64,000 nt of DNA from a virus, in the IMG/VR virus record IMGVR_UViG_3300034060_000588, positions 1-64,000 of that record; one strand, given 5' to 3'. Made by a program: the position numbers and the translations under genes. This document shows positions 1-6,886 of this stretch, piece after piece (position 1 is the first letter of the stretch; each line of letters begins with the position of its first letter). Under the pieces are notes generated by a model that worked only from the letters and a program-made list of their open reading frames with translations, searched no databases and was not told the origin of the DNA.

Positions 1-187
1 CTTTGTTTTTTTCTAACCATTTTTTTGTTGTTATCCTTCTTTTTTCTGGATTATTTTTATTATACAATTTGTGTCTTTTATTTTCACATTCTTTACAATA
101 AATTGAAATTCCGTCTTTTCTGTTTTTGTTTTTACCAAAATCAGAAATTGGTTTAAGTTCTAAACATCTTTTACAATTTTTTTCCAT
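1..187 (-). CDS. HNH homing endonuclease, N-terminal fragment (cut by window edge)
   Basis: Only the first 62 or so codons are inside the window; the gene runs off the left end. The visible part begins MEKNCKRCLELKPISDF and holds two Cys-x2-Cys pairs (C5/C8 and C31/C34). The spacing is the same as in the complete HNH endonuclease at 5690-6415 (C4/C7, C30/C33), and the surrounding residues are similar. The catalytic HNH part would lie outside the window, so the function is inferred from that paralog. It is probably a free-standing homing endonuclease, which are common in T4-like phages. A copy of the AATATTTATCA motif lies 15 bases upstream of the start. Confidence 0.6.
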   Translation of the reverse strand, partial: MEKNCKRCLELKPISDFGKNKNRKDGISIYCKECENKRHKLYNKNNPEKRRITTKKWLEKNK

Positions 188-202
188 AATATTTATTTTT
201 AT

Positions 203-213
203 TGATAAATATT
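203..213 (-). promoter_or_regulatory. AATATTTATCA motif upstream of the HNH fragment (candidate late promoter)
   Basis: Exact copy, on the minus strand, of an 11-base motif that also occurs at 12937-12947 and 58479-58489, each time just upstream of a start codon. The promoter role is inferred from position and recurrence only. Confidence 0.4.
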
Positions 214-243
214 ACTTAAATGTGTTTTATGTACATAGACAAA

Positions 244-882
244 TCATATTATATCGTTTAAATTTGAACCCCGCAAAAATACAGCACTTTTTCCAGTTTT
301 ACTAATATTTTCAAGGTCATTGTTTATTTTTATTAATTCTTTTATTTTTTCATTTTTTTCTGTGAGTTCTTTTCTCAATTTTTGTAAGGTTTCTTGTAAC
401 ATTTTCTCATTACTATTGTCTAACTTTTGGTCTAAAGAATGTCTAACATCATCTAACTCTATATTCTTTTTAGACATTTCATTTTCCAAGTATTTGATTT
501 TTTCAAATAGTTCGTTTTCACCACTTTTATCACTAATATATTCTACTTTTGTGACAACTTTTTCTACTGGAACTTCTTTTATAATCTCCTTTTCAATAAT
601 AACTTCCTTAATTACTTCTACCTCCTTGATAACCTCAACCGGTACTTCCACCCGTATTTCACGGATTACCTCAATTTCTACCTGTTTTTCAACAACAATA
701 CCCGTTTTTAAGTCTTTTTCATCACCATTAAGTGTTTTTCCTAAAAGTCCGTACTTCTCAATGTTAAACCCAGTGTCAAAACATTTCTTAATAAAACCAT
801 CAACATCTTCAATATTATTGATCTTACAATATGTTGATACTACCTGAATAACACTTTTACTAAAGATCTGTTTCATTTTCAA
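244..882 (-). CDS. coiled-coil protein with Val/Glu/Ile/Lys repeat tract
   Basis: A 212-residue protein of unknown function. Residues about 1-60 are an ordinary globular-looking segment. Residues about 62-115 are a low-complexity tract built from short units of the type EVIKEV and VEVPVE, and the remainder (about 120-195) is strongly charged and predicted by eye to be coiled coil (ENEMSKKNIELDDVRHSL and similar heptads). There are no cysteines outside the N-terminal third, no signal peptide and no membrane segment. The start at 882 overlaps the end of rmlC by 23 bases, so the two are likely co-transcribed. Such tracts occur in phage structural or scaffold-like proteins, but nothing here fixes a role. 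Confidence 0.75.
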   Translation of the reverse strand: MKMKQIFSKSVIQVVSTYCKINNIEDVDGFIKKCFDTGFNIEKYGLLGKTLNGDEKDLKTGIVVEKQVEIEVIREIRVEVPVEVIKEVEVIKEVIIEKEIIKEVPVEKVVTKVEYISDKSGENELFEKIKYLENEMSKKNIELDDVRHSLDQKLDNSNEKMLQETLQKLRKELTEKNEKIKELIKINNDLENISKTGKSAVFLRGSNLNDII

Positions 883-1363
883 TTAAGTCTTTATCTGAAA
901 TGGTTATTAACTCTTTATCAAAATTAGGTTCTATTGTTTTTATTTTATCTTCAATTTGTGTGAACTTAGTCCATATAATATTACCTTCGGAGGGTTGGTT
1001 ATATGTGTTATCTACTAAATACTGAACAATAGTGTTGCCCTCTAAAGTAATAAATCCGTGAGCATATCCTTTAGGTATGTAAATCTCATCTCCTGAAGCC
1101 ATTTCAAAAAATTCAATTTCAGAGTTGTTTTCAGTCCTCATATCAAAAACAAAATCTAATATTTTGCCACTAATAACTTTAATTAATTTTGATTGTTCAT
1201 ACTCGCCTCTTTGGTAGTGTAAACCTCTAATTGTCCATTTCTTTAAACTAAAACTGACGTTACTTTGTAACCAATTTTTATCTAAAGCTTTTAATGATAG
1301 TGGACTAAACGACCCTCTATGGTCAAAAAATATATTGTTTTTAAGTCTAATCGTTGTTTCCAT
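860..1363 (-). CDS. rmlC: dTDP-4-dehydrorhamnose 3,5-epimerase-like (RmlC family)
   Basis: RmlC-type cupin that epimerises C3 and C5 of dTDP-4-keto-6-deoxyglucose in dTDP-rhamnose synthesis, or a relative acting on another nucleotide sugar. The 167 residues are near the family length (about 180). Visible signatures are RGLHYQ (H49 corresponds to the catalytic base of RmlC), PKGYAHGF in the cupin core and the aromatic YNQPSEGNIIW segment that lines the active site in relatives. The other rhamnose genes (rmlA, rmlB, rmlD) are not in the window, so it either uses host substrate or its partners lie elsewhere. It sits between the gp47-like nuclease (4-base gap) and the coiled-coil gene (overlap). 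A link to sugar decoration of virions or host surface is inference. Confidence 0.85.
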   Translation of the reverse strand: METTIRLKNNIFFDHRGSFSPLSLKALDKNWLQSNVSFSLKKWTIRGLHYQRGEYEQSKLIKVISGKILDFVFDMRTENNSEIEFFEMASGDEIYIPKGYAHGFITLEGNTIVQYLVDNTYNQPSEGNIIWTKFTQIEDKIKTIEPNFDKELITISDKDLIENETDL

Positions 1364-1366
1364 ATG

Positions 1367-2146
1367 TTAAAAATTTTTGAGTACTTCGGTTCCATTTTCA
1401 ATATCTTCAAAAGATTTTATTGAGAACTTTAAAAACGGTTTTGGGTTTTCAAGATCTGTATAGGTATATTCTTTAGTTCCGAAATCATAAGTTCCGAAAC
1501 CGTGGTTTCGGATGCTCTCCCCAATGTTCTGTTGAATTGGTGATCCGATCATATATCCCTTACCTGTTTTAAACTTAAATTCTTGTCTTTTGTGAATATC
1601 ACCACATAACACAATGTCTAGTCCGTTAAACTTCTCTACGTCATATGCTTCTTCACCAAAGTCAAACCCCAAATCTGTTTTCATTCCCTGGATTGGTCCG
1701 TGAAATAAACCAACTTTAATTCCGGTTGCGACATTCAAATCTGGTGGAATATTTCCCTGGTATTGTGAATAAACACACCAACTAACATTATCATCTTCAT
1801 AAACACCTCGGTCCTTATAGTAAACAATATTTTTGTTATCTAACGAATCAATAATCGGAGATAAAGCGTCTAACCTATCAGTATTGTTGGTTAAAAAGTC
1901 GTGGTTACCAGGAATGATAATTGTTTTTGCAATATAGGAACATTCCCTTAAAATCCAACTTACCATCTCAATAAGTTCTGGTGTTATCTGATTTTTTGAA
2001 TGGACGAGATCTCCAGTGAATACGATTCTATCTGGTTTAATTTCTTTCCATTGGTTAATGGCGTTAGTCATAATTGACCTATAAAGGTCGTGGTCTTTAA
2101 ATAATCTGATGTGTAAATCAGAAAAGTGTACAAGTTTTTTTATCAT
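1367..2146 (-). CDS. 47: Mre11/SbcD-type nuclease, T4 gp47-like
   Basis: Calcineurin-like metallophosphoesterase of the SbcD/Mre11 branch. In T4, gp47 pairs with the ATPase gp46 to resect DNA ends for recombination-dependent replication. All metal-binding motifs are visible: D10-x-H12 (FSDLHIRLF), GDLVH at 45-49, GNHD at 80-83, FHGPIQ in the middle and GDIHKRQ near residue 182. At 259 residues it is shorter than T4 gp47 (339) and keeps mainly the catalytic domain, with little of the C-terminal capping region. The gp46/SbcC partner is not in this window; it may lie beyond the left edge. The start codon abuts the stop of the 77-residue upstream gene, suggesting coupling. Confidence 0.9.
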   Translation of the reverse strand: MIKKLVHFSDLHIRLFKDHDLYRSIMTNAINQWKEIKPDRIVFTGDLVHSKNQITPELIEMVSWILRECSYIAKTIIIPGNHDFLTNNTDRLDALSPIIDSLDNKNIVYYKDRGVYEDDNVSWCVYSQYQGNIPPDLNVATGIKVGLFHGPIQGMKTDLGFDFGEEAYDVEKFNGLDIVLCGDIHKRQEFKFKTGKGYMIGSPIQQNIGESIRNHGFGTYDFGTKEYTYTDLENPKPFLKFSIKSFEDIENGTEVLKNF

Positions 2147-2379
2147 TACATTACAATTTTTGGTGGTGTTCCTAGGTCATCGTATCCATCATCTTTAAAT
2201 GGATTATTTGGTTTTGGTATTTGAATCGGTACTACGGTTCTTTGGTGTGGGAAGAATGGGTCAACATCTTTTACGTCTCCCATTTTTTCAATAATAGGTT
2301 TAATGTCAACAATATGTTTATCTTCAAGTTTACTGGCTAAATAACCTTCTAGCCAAATATAAAATTCTTTATGTGTCAT
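2146..2379 (-). CDS. hypothetical protein, 77 aa
   Basis: Unrecognised small protein. The N-terminal half looks helical (EFYIWLEGYLASKLEDKH) and the C-terminal half is Pro-rich and probably extended (PIQIPKPNNPF). It is tightly packed between the gp47-like gene (one shared base) and an acidic small gene (2-base gap), so it is probably part of the same transcript. It has no cysteines, signal peptide or membrane segment. Confidence 0.6.
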   Translation of the reverse strand: MTHKEFYIWLEGYLASKLEDKHIVDIKPIIEKMGDVKDVDPFFPHQRTVVPIQIPKPNNPFKDDGYDDLGTPPKIVM

Positions 2380-2381
2380 AT

Positions 2382-2582
2382 TTAATCCTCCTCTATACTA
2401 AAATCATATTCATCTTCGTCTTGGATTTTATCCCACTCCAATTCTTGATTTCCTCTAAAATCAACTTCTTCATAAAACTTTTCCTCATTTTCTTCAAAAA
2501 GTTTTGCTTCTTCATCTGTTAACTCGGTAGAATACTTACAAGTTGTTAAGTAAGATTCAAACCATACTAATTTTTTACCCAT
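2382..2582 (-). CDS. small acidic hypothetical protein, 66 aa
   Basis: Very acidic: about a third of the residues are Asp or Glu, concentrated in the last 40 and ending DEYDFSIEED. It begins MGKKLVWFESYLTTCKYS. Strong acidity in a small early-type phage protein can mark a DNA mimic or an inhibitor of a host DNA-binding protein, but this is only a possibility. Neighbouring genes are all small and closely spaced. Confidence 0.6.
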   Translation of the reverse strand: MGKKLVWFESYLTTCKYSTELTDEEAKLFEENEEKFYEEVDFRGNQELEWDKIQDEDEYDFSIEED

Positions 2583-2587
2583 TTTAT

Positions 2588-2734
2588 TTAATTTAATTCT
2601 CTGTTATATAAGTTCACTAATATTATTCTAGCAAACTTAAAATCTTCTGCGTTATTTAATTTTAAACCATAAGTGTTTGCTATGGTTTTTAAATGAGGAT
2701 ACACCTCACTAATTGTCATTTTTCCTACTTCCAT
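2588..2734 (-). CDS. hypothetical protein, 48 aa
   Basis: Short ORF found by hand. It begins MEVGKMTISEVYPHLKTI and ends LVNLYNRELN. It fills the gap between the 66-residue gene (stops 5 bases upstream of that gene's start) and the 70-residue zinc-ribbon-like gene, leaving no room for anything else, which is the main support for it being real. The composition is mixed and globular, probably helical. A second in-frame ATG lies at codon 6. Function unknown. Confidence 0.6.
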   Translation of the reverse strand: MEVGKMTISEVYPHLKTIANTYGLKLNNAEDFKFARIILVNLYNRELN

Positions 2735-2739
2735 AATAT

Positions 2740-2952
2740 TTAATCAAATAGTTCAAAATCTTTGTTTACGTGTCCACAGTCATCACATCTGTACGTTGGA
2801 AACGGTACTAATGTATCTTCAGGGCTGCCTGTTAGTAATTTAGACACTTTTTTAATTAGTACAACTTCTCTAAAAAAGTTAGACTCACATTTTTCACAAG
2901 AAATTGTTTCTTGTTGTTTTAGATCAATTCTAGGTTTAATTATATCATCCAT
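2740..2952 (-). CDS. zinc-ribbon-like small protein, 70 aa
   Basis: Two Cys-x2-Cys knuckles separated by about 30 residues (SCEKCESNFF near residue 18 and YRCDDCGHVN near residue 54) suggest a single zinc ribbon. The intervening segment is FREVVLIKKVSKLLTG and similar. Ribbons of this kind occur in small nucleic-acid or RNA polymerase binding proteins, but the target is not evident. It lies directly downstream of the PD-(D/E)XK exonuclease gene (1-base gap) in the same transcript direction. Confidence 0.65.
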   Translation of the reverse strand: MDDIIKPRIDLKQQETISCEKCESNFFREVVLIKKVSKLLTGSPEDTLVPFPTYRCDDCGHVNKDFELFD

Positions 2953-2953
2953 A

Positions 2954-3811
2954 TTATTTGTTTTTTAATTTTGATTTTATGTCCATTTGTAATATAGTAT
3001 CAATTGTTTGTTTTTCAACTCTGTATTCAATAAATTCTCTCTCATCACTTAACCTAACAATTATACACCCAAGTAATTTTATATCTTCGTATTTGGATCC
3101 TTGTAACATTTTAATTAACAATTTTCCATACAAAGGAAGTTGTGTTTTGTAGTGACCTAACGCATTGTCTGGTAAAGATTTAAATGGCGATTTCATTTGT
3201 TTTGTATAACCTTTAACCAAAAAGTTTTTTTCTTGGTTGGTTTTCCAGTCTGTTATTAACAACCCAAGTTCACCCTTTGTACTTAAAATTAACCAAACTT
3301 TATCTGGTTGACCAGTATAACCTAATTCTGGATCACCAAGAACCATTTCGGTATCTAATAAAACACAACCTCTTTCTTGTAATAATTCAACATATCGTTT
3401 GCCCGCAACAATCATTGTGTCACCAATAACAATCTGTTGTGCATCACAATCAAATATTGGTTGTCTTACTTGTTTGTCCTGGTTAAAAACCTTTAATACG
3501 TGTTCTTCTAAAAAAAAGTGTACCCTTGACCCTAGGTTAGTTGATTTCCTACCTTTTTCATCCCACTCGTTTATTAGTCTTTCCGCTTCATCTGGGTTAC
3601 CTCCAGACATATCTAATGCTTTTTGTTCTTTTGGAAACTCGTCGTAAAAAAGTTTCATAACTTTTGATACTGATGGAAAATCTGATCTTAATTCTCCATT
3701 CACATCTAACATTGTGTATTTGTGATTATCTTCTTCAAAAGACAATTGTAATTCTTTTTGTCTTTTGGATATGATGTCTCTTATTTCCTGTGCTACTTTT
3801 TCTAAATTCAT
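2954..3811 (-). CDS. PD-(D/E)XK family exonuclease (Cas4/RecB-like)
   Basis: Predicted DNA exonuclease of the PD-(D/E)XK superfamily, probably used in recombination or host-DNA degradation. Motifs in order: a GSRVHFFLEEH helix near residue 95 (the G-x2-x-H motif of Cas4/RecB-like members), an acidic TEMVLGDPELG strand near 155, TGQPDKVWL near 167 carrying the catalytic Asp, and TDWKT near 187 supplying the second acid and the Lys. There is no Cys cluster, so it lacks the Fe-S domain of Cas4 and AddB. The start overlaps the stop of the neighbouring 92-residue gene (ATGA-type overlap), indicating coupled translation. Confidence 0.8.
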   Translation of the reverse strand: MNLEKVAQEIRDIISKRQKELQLSFEEDNHKYTMLDVNGELRSDFPSVSKVMKLFYDEFPKEQKALDMSGGNPDEAERLINEWDEKGRKSTNLGSRVHFFLEEHVLKVFNQDKQVRQPIFDCDAQQIVIGDTMIVAGKRYVELLQERGCVLLDTEMVLGDPELGYTGQPDKVWLILSTKGELGLLITDWKTNQEKNFLVKGYTKQMKSPFKSLPDNALGHYKTQLPLYGKLLIKMLQGSKYEDIKLLGCIIVRLSDEREFIEYRVEKQTIDTILQMDIKSKLKNK

Positions 3812-4086
3812 AAAGTTTTTGTTAAGTTTTTGTATATTAAATAACCTTCTATATCTCTAATCATTTGATCAACGACTGGATATGATCTGTTGTTTCTTAC
3901 AACACATTTTGATGATAGGTATTTCATCCCATTGGGTAATGTTTTTATTGAGACAATTACATTATTTGAATAATATATTCTCTTTTCGGTTCTTTTTAAG
4001 ACCTCTACTTTATTTCCACCGGAAAGGTAAAAATCGCCGACTTTTGCCTCATATATAAATAAGTTCGCTTCTAAATTTAAATTCAT
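3808..4086 (-). CDS. hypothetical protein, 92 aa
   Basis: Unrecognised. The protein looks beta-rich (KVGDFYLSGGNKVEVLKR) with a basic middle and a helical C-terminus (MIRDIEGYLIYKNL). Both ends overlap the flanking genes by 4 bases, which supports the assignment and suggests an operon with the 104-residue gene and the exonuclease. No cysteine motif or membrane segment. Confidence 0.65.
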   Translation of the reverse strand: MNLNLEANLFIYEAKVGDFYLSGGNKVEVLKRTEKRIYYSNNVIVSIKTLPNGMKYLSSKCVVRNNRSYPVVDQMIRDIEGYLIYKNLTKTL

Positions 4087-4397
4087 CCTACTTGAGTGGT
4101 TTGAGTTCTAAAAACACTATTATATTCCATAACAACCCACTTTGGTTTGTTTTGTCCCATTGCTTTAAAATAATGTCCCCACTTTTTCCAATCTTCGTTA
4201 TATGAATTTTGTTGGACTTTTTTATATGTTTCAGCTTCGTTTCGTGTATTAAACATTAAGACCCTATGATCTAAATTAATTCCATTTTTAATGTTTATAA
4301 CACTATACCAAATATCATTAGGACTAGTTGTGTCTTTGTTTACAACTTCAAGATAGTCTGGTTTACGACTTCTTTCAATTACAACATACTTTTTCAT
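4083..4397 (-). CDS. small protein, paralog of the neighbouring 4404-4718 gene
   Basis: A 104-residue protein beginning MKKYVVIERSRKPDYLEVVNK. It is clearly related to the next gene upstream (MKKYVVINRTRIPGYFEIVNK): both share the N-terminal strand, an F-N-T-[RW]-[NS]-E-A motif in the middle, and W-x2-W and a K-W-V/R-V-x2-Y segment near the C-terminus. The pair therefore arose by tandem duplication. Family and function are not recognised; the size and position among small genes suggest an early host-takeover or accessory role, which is inference. Confidence 0.7.
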   Translation of the reverse strand: MKKYVVIERSRKPDYLEVVNKDTTSPNDIWYSVINIKNGINLDHRVLMFNTRNEAETYKKVQQNSYNEDWKKWGHYFKAMGQNKPKWVVMEYNSVFRTQTTQVG

Positions 4398-4403
4398 AAC
4401 AGA

Positions 4404-4718
4404 TTAATTTTTTTGTGAAAAAAAAGTGTTTTCATCATAACTTTCAACTCGCCACTTCCCTTTTTTTAACCCTTCTCTACGAAGATATGTTGACCATCTA
4501 TCCCATTCTCCATCGAAAAATTCGTCTTGAGCTATTCTGTATTCGTTCGCTTCACTCCATGTGTTGAAGATAAGTGGTTTTACCTTTTTTTCATTTAGCT
4601 TTCTATCGTTGGTTGGGTGTTCCTTATAAAATATGTCCTCCAAACTTTTTGTTTGTTTGTTTACAATTTCAAAATAACCAGGTATTCTAGTTCTATTAAT
4701 AACTACATACTTTTTCAT
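4404..4718 (-). CDS. small protein, paralog of 4083-4397, behind a host-type promoter
   Basis: The longest open frame begins at 4745, but the ATG at 4718 is preferred for two reasons. The product then begins MKKYVVINRTR, aligned with its paralog, and the upstream ATG would lie inside the -7 box of the promoter at 4743-4773. The protein is 104 residues with several tryptophans (GEWDRWSTYL) and a Lys/Trp-rich C-terminus. Function unknown. The promoter overlaps the 3' end of the primase gene, so this gene and those downstream can be expressed independently of primase. Confidence 0.7.
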   Translation of the reverse strand: MKKYVVINRTRIPGYFEIVNKQTKSLEDIFYKEHPTNDRKLNEKKVKPLIFNTWSEANEYRIAQDEFFDGEWDRWSTYLRREGLKKGKWRVESYDENTFFSQKN

Positions 4719-4742
4719 AACATTTAAATTAAAGATTAGATG

Positions 4743-4773
4743 CAAAGATATATCTTTTTTTGATTAATCCAAA
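4743..4773 (-). promoter_or_regulatory. Bacteroidota-type promoter (TTTG-N19-TATCTTTG)
   Basis: On the minus strand TTTG (4770-4773) is followed by exactly 19 bases and then TATCTTTG (4743-4750), a full match to TAnnTTTG. This is the -33/-7 pattern known for the primary sigma factor of Bacteroides and Flavobacterium. The predicted start would be near 4736, giving a leader of under 20 bases before the ATG at 4718. The same spacing occurs at 61119-61149. Confidence 0.7.
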
Positions 4774-5666
4774 ATTTTTACAAAAAAATCTTCAATTTGA
4801 CCTTTTAAATCGCAAACATCCCTGTCTAACGGTACTTTTACAATTTTAATTCTTCCCCATAACTCACCACCATTTAATTCGTGATATAGTTTTACAGCAT
4901 TTGTCCAAGCGTCACCGTCAAGACATATTATTACGTCCGCCTTTGCATTATTATAGATAGTCTCAAAAAGAAGTTCAGACATATGTTTTCCAAGCATCAC
5001 AACTGGATTGTCTAGAAACATTCCATCAAACGCGCCCTCAACAAGGTAAATGTCTTTGTTCCAATCAATAAGATTTTCCCAAAATATAATTTGGTCTTTT
5101 TCAGCTTCTGGGTTACGATATTTGGCTCTACTATTAACATCCCAACTTCTACCAACATAATAGTTTAGTTCTCCTTTTTTATTATATGATGGTATTACAA
5201 TACGACCCATATGACTTCCTTTATCACAGAAACCAATACCAAATCTTTCAATTGTTTCATCGTTAATACCACGGCTTTTAAGGTAGTTATACGCTTGTTT
5301 TCTTACTGGATATACTGGGTGTGAATCTTTGAACAAAGTGAAATTGTCTGGTAGTACCACTTTGGGTTTTTTCTTTTTTACAACTTTTTCAGTTTCGTCT
5401 GGTCTTAAAATATTATAAAGTTTTTTTAACTTTCTATTACCAAACTTATCAAAAAGTTTTCCTACAGTTCCGTGTGTCCCTTCGGTTTCACCACAACTCC
5501 AACAGTGGTAAACTGACTTTTCCACATTGACTTCTAAATTTCCTTTATTTCTACCATCATCACAAACTGGACAATCCCATAAAATTTGTGATCTATTTTC
5601 ATAAACTTTTTTTGGTTCACCAAGAAATTCTGACATTATCTCAACGACATCTTCAAATGTATCCAT
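4764..5666 (-). CDS. DNA primase (CHC2-like zinc ribbon plus Toprim)
   Basis: Primes lagging-strand synthesis and plays the part of T4 gp61. The 300 residues carry an N-terminal zinc ribbon (C32-x2-C35 in WDCPVCDDG and C55-x2-C58 in YHCWSCGE), a linker rich in lysine near 95-105, a middle region with YVGRSWDVNSRAKYRNP, and a Toprim domain with the conserved Glu in LVEGAFDG (about 210) and the D-x-D in CLDGDAW (about 248). The zinc site has Cys in place of the His of classical CHC2. It is slightly shorter than T4 gp61 (342). The DnaB-type helicase partner is far away at 37765-39150. Confidence 0.9.
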   Translation of the reverse strand: MDTFEDVVEIMSEFLGEPKKVYENRSQILWDCPVCDDGRNKGNLEVNVEKSVYHCWSCGETEGTHGTVGKLFDKFGNRKLKKLYNILRPDETEKVVKKKKPKVVLPDNFTLFKDSHPVYPVRKQAYNYLKSRGINDETIERFGIGFCDKGSHMGRIVIPSYNKKGELNYYVGRSWDVNSRAKYRNPEAEKDQIIFWENLIDWNKDIYLVEGAFDGMFLDNPVVMLGKHMSELLFETIYNNAKADVIICLDGDAWTNAVKLYHELNGGELWGRIKIVKVPLDRDVCDLKGQIEDFFVKILD

Positions 5667-5689
5667 ATGATGAGTATAAGTTTAAATTA

Positions 5690-6415
5690 TTAAAAAATCA
5701 ATTTTGAACCTTTTTTTAAATTTTCTTTTGCTGATAGTGGTCTTAAATTTTTGTAATGCCAAAGTTCATATATATCGTATTCATTTGTCGCAGAATTGAG
5801 TGGTATTATATGATCGATATGCCAAGTATTATGTGCCCAATTATCCCAACTCATCCAGGGTTCAAACATATTTTCAATATAAATTTTAAATTCATCGAAT
5901 GAAACACCAAGTATTTCTTCCAATCTTTTATTTTTTTTATTTCTTTTGAGTGAAATATAAATATCTGTCCTAAATTTTCTTTTAATCTTAAAAATTATAT
6001 CTTCTATTTTTCTTTCTTTAATTCTTTTATTTTTACTCTCATAACATTTATCAATATTTTTTTTACACCATTCAGAACTCCTTTTAATTATTTTTTCTTT
6101 ATTCTTTAAATAATAATTTTTTTGATATTCTTTGACTTTTTCAAGGTTTCTAATTCTATAATCTTGACTTTTTTTTCTGTGTTCTGTTTTTTGTTCTTCT
6201 GTTTTTTCTCTACCTTTAATCAAGTTTTGTTCGTGATTCTTATAATAAATTTCTTTTCTTGTTTTTTTGATTTTTTCATTATTTTCCTCAAAATACTTTT
6301 TACTTATTGGTTTTCGACATTCTTTACATATTGTGTTATAACCATCTTTCTGGTATTTATGTTTATGAAATTCTGAAAATTCCTTTTCAATTAAACATTT
6401 ATTACATTTTTTCAT
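5690..6415 (-). CDS. HNH homing endonuclease with N-terminal zinc knuckle
   Basis: The complete 241-residue protein starts with two Cys-x2-Cys pairs (C4/C7, C30/C33), followed by a long basic, Lys/Glu-rich helical segment (about 40-150) and a C-terminal HNH domain: WHIDHIIPL near residue 200 and NLRPLSAKENLKKG at the end. This architecture is typical of free-standing phage HNH endonucleases. It is inserted between the primase gene and a small RHH gene, and its composition is even more A/T-rich and Lys-rich than that of its neighbours, in keeping with a mobile gene. A second member of the family is cut by the left edge. No intron boundaries were seen around it. Confidence 0.85.
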   Translation of the reverse strand: MKKCNKCLIEKEFSEFHKHKYQKDGYNTICKECRKPISKKYFEENNEKIKKTRKEIYYKNHEQNLIKGREKTEEQKTEHRKKSQDYRIRNLEKVKEYQKNYYLKNKEKIIKRSSEWCKKNIDKCYESKNKRIKERKIEDIIFKIKRKFRTDIYISLKRNKKNKRLEEILGVSFDEFKIYIENMFEPWMSWDNWAHNTWHIDHIIPLNSATNEYDIYELWHYKNLRPLSAKENLKKGSKLIF

Positions 6416-6557
6416 TATAAAAAAATTCCTTCAAAAGTTTATTTGTTAATGATGATAAATTTATATGTTTATTTTTTACCATTTTTTCAAGATCAGGTTC
6501 AATTGTTATTGATACTCTAACTTTCTTTTCTTCTGTTTTTATTTTTTTTCTACCCAT
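6402..6557 (-). CDS. ribbon-helix-helix-like small protein, 51 aa
   Basis: ORF found by hand. The product begins MGRKKIKTEEKKVRVSITI, and residues about 12-45 follow the pattern of a CopG/Arc ribbon-helix-helix: a beta strand (VRVSITI), a first helix (EPDLEKMVKNK) and a second helix (LSSLTNKLLKEFFY). That suggests a DNA-binding repressor. The stop lies 14 bases inside the start of the HNH gene, so the two are probably translated together. It faces the plus-strand appendage genes across a 106-base intergenic region, a natural place for an operator. An ATATTTATA motif lies just upstream of its start. Confidence 0.6.
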   Translation of the reverse strand: MGRKKIKTEEKKVRVSITIEPDLEKMVKNKHINLSSLTNKLLKEFFYNEKM

Positions 6558-6663
6558 ATTATATAAATATCATATTTAGTGTAAAAATATTATTTTTTTT
6601 AAAAAAAAATAAATAAACATATCAACTACACAAGTTTCTCCCTTCTTTTATATTTATTATATT

Positions 6664-6885
6664 ATGCCAACAGAAATAACAATCAACGGAATAACTGGTG
6701 CGTCACCATTTGACGTTTATGTTTGTGATCCAACAAATACCGTATGTGTTTATATAAACGAGTATAAGTCATTTGAACTTCCTGTCACATTTGAGATACC
6801 GGAGGTTTTAAGTTCGTTAAACACGTTTAATGTTAAAACTGTTGATGATAATGAGTGTGAAACAAATAATTTATTAGTAGTGTAG
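6664..6885 (+). CDS. small Cys-containing virion-type protein, 73 aa
   Basis: First gene of the plus-strand appendage cluster. It begins MPTEITINGITGASPFDVYVC and resembles the 101-residue protein at 8256-8561 (MQTITINSIIGVTPPYNVYAC): same length to the first Cys, then a second Cys about 8 residues later and a V-D-D-x-E/C motif near the end. The two flank the 455-residue protein, one on each side. It is probably a small beta-sandwich structural subunit or decoration. An ATATTTATTA motif lies 4 bases upstream of the ATG. Function inferred from context only. Confidence 0.65.
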   Translation: MPTEITINGITGASPFDVYVCDPTNTVCVYINEYKSFELPVTFEIPEVLSSLNTFNVKTVDDNECETNNLLVV

Positions 6886-6886
6886 T

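Noticed and set aside
320-847. Long plus-strand ORF (175 codons) rich in Ser, Phe, Ile and Thr
   Set aside because: It is the antisense shadow of the repetitive coiled-coil gene 244-882; low complexity, no start signal and surrounded by minus-strand genes.
3399-3647. Plus-strand ORF of 82 codons with several cysteines
   Set aside because: Lies fully antisense to the PD-(D/E)XK exonuclease gene, which has clear catalytic motifs.
4404-4745. Start at 4745 for the upstream paralog gene
   Set aside because: Would place the start codon within the -7 box of the promoter at 4743-4773 and add nine residues that the paralog lacks.
6561-6570. TATAAATA-like sequence on the plus strand, the T4 late promoter consensus
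   Set aside because: Single occurrence in a pure A/T region about 95 bases from the next plus-strand gene; the opposite-strand reading fits the recurrent TATTTAT motif before the RHH gene better.
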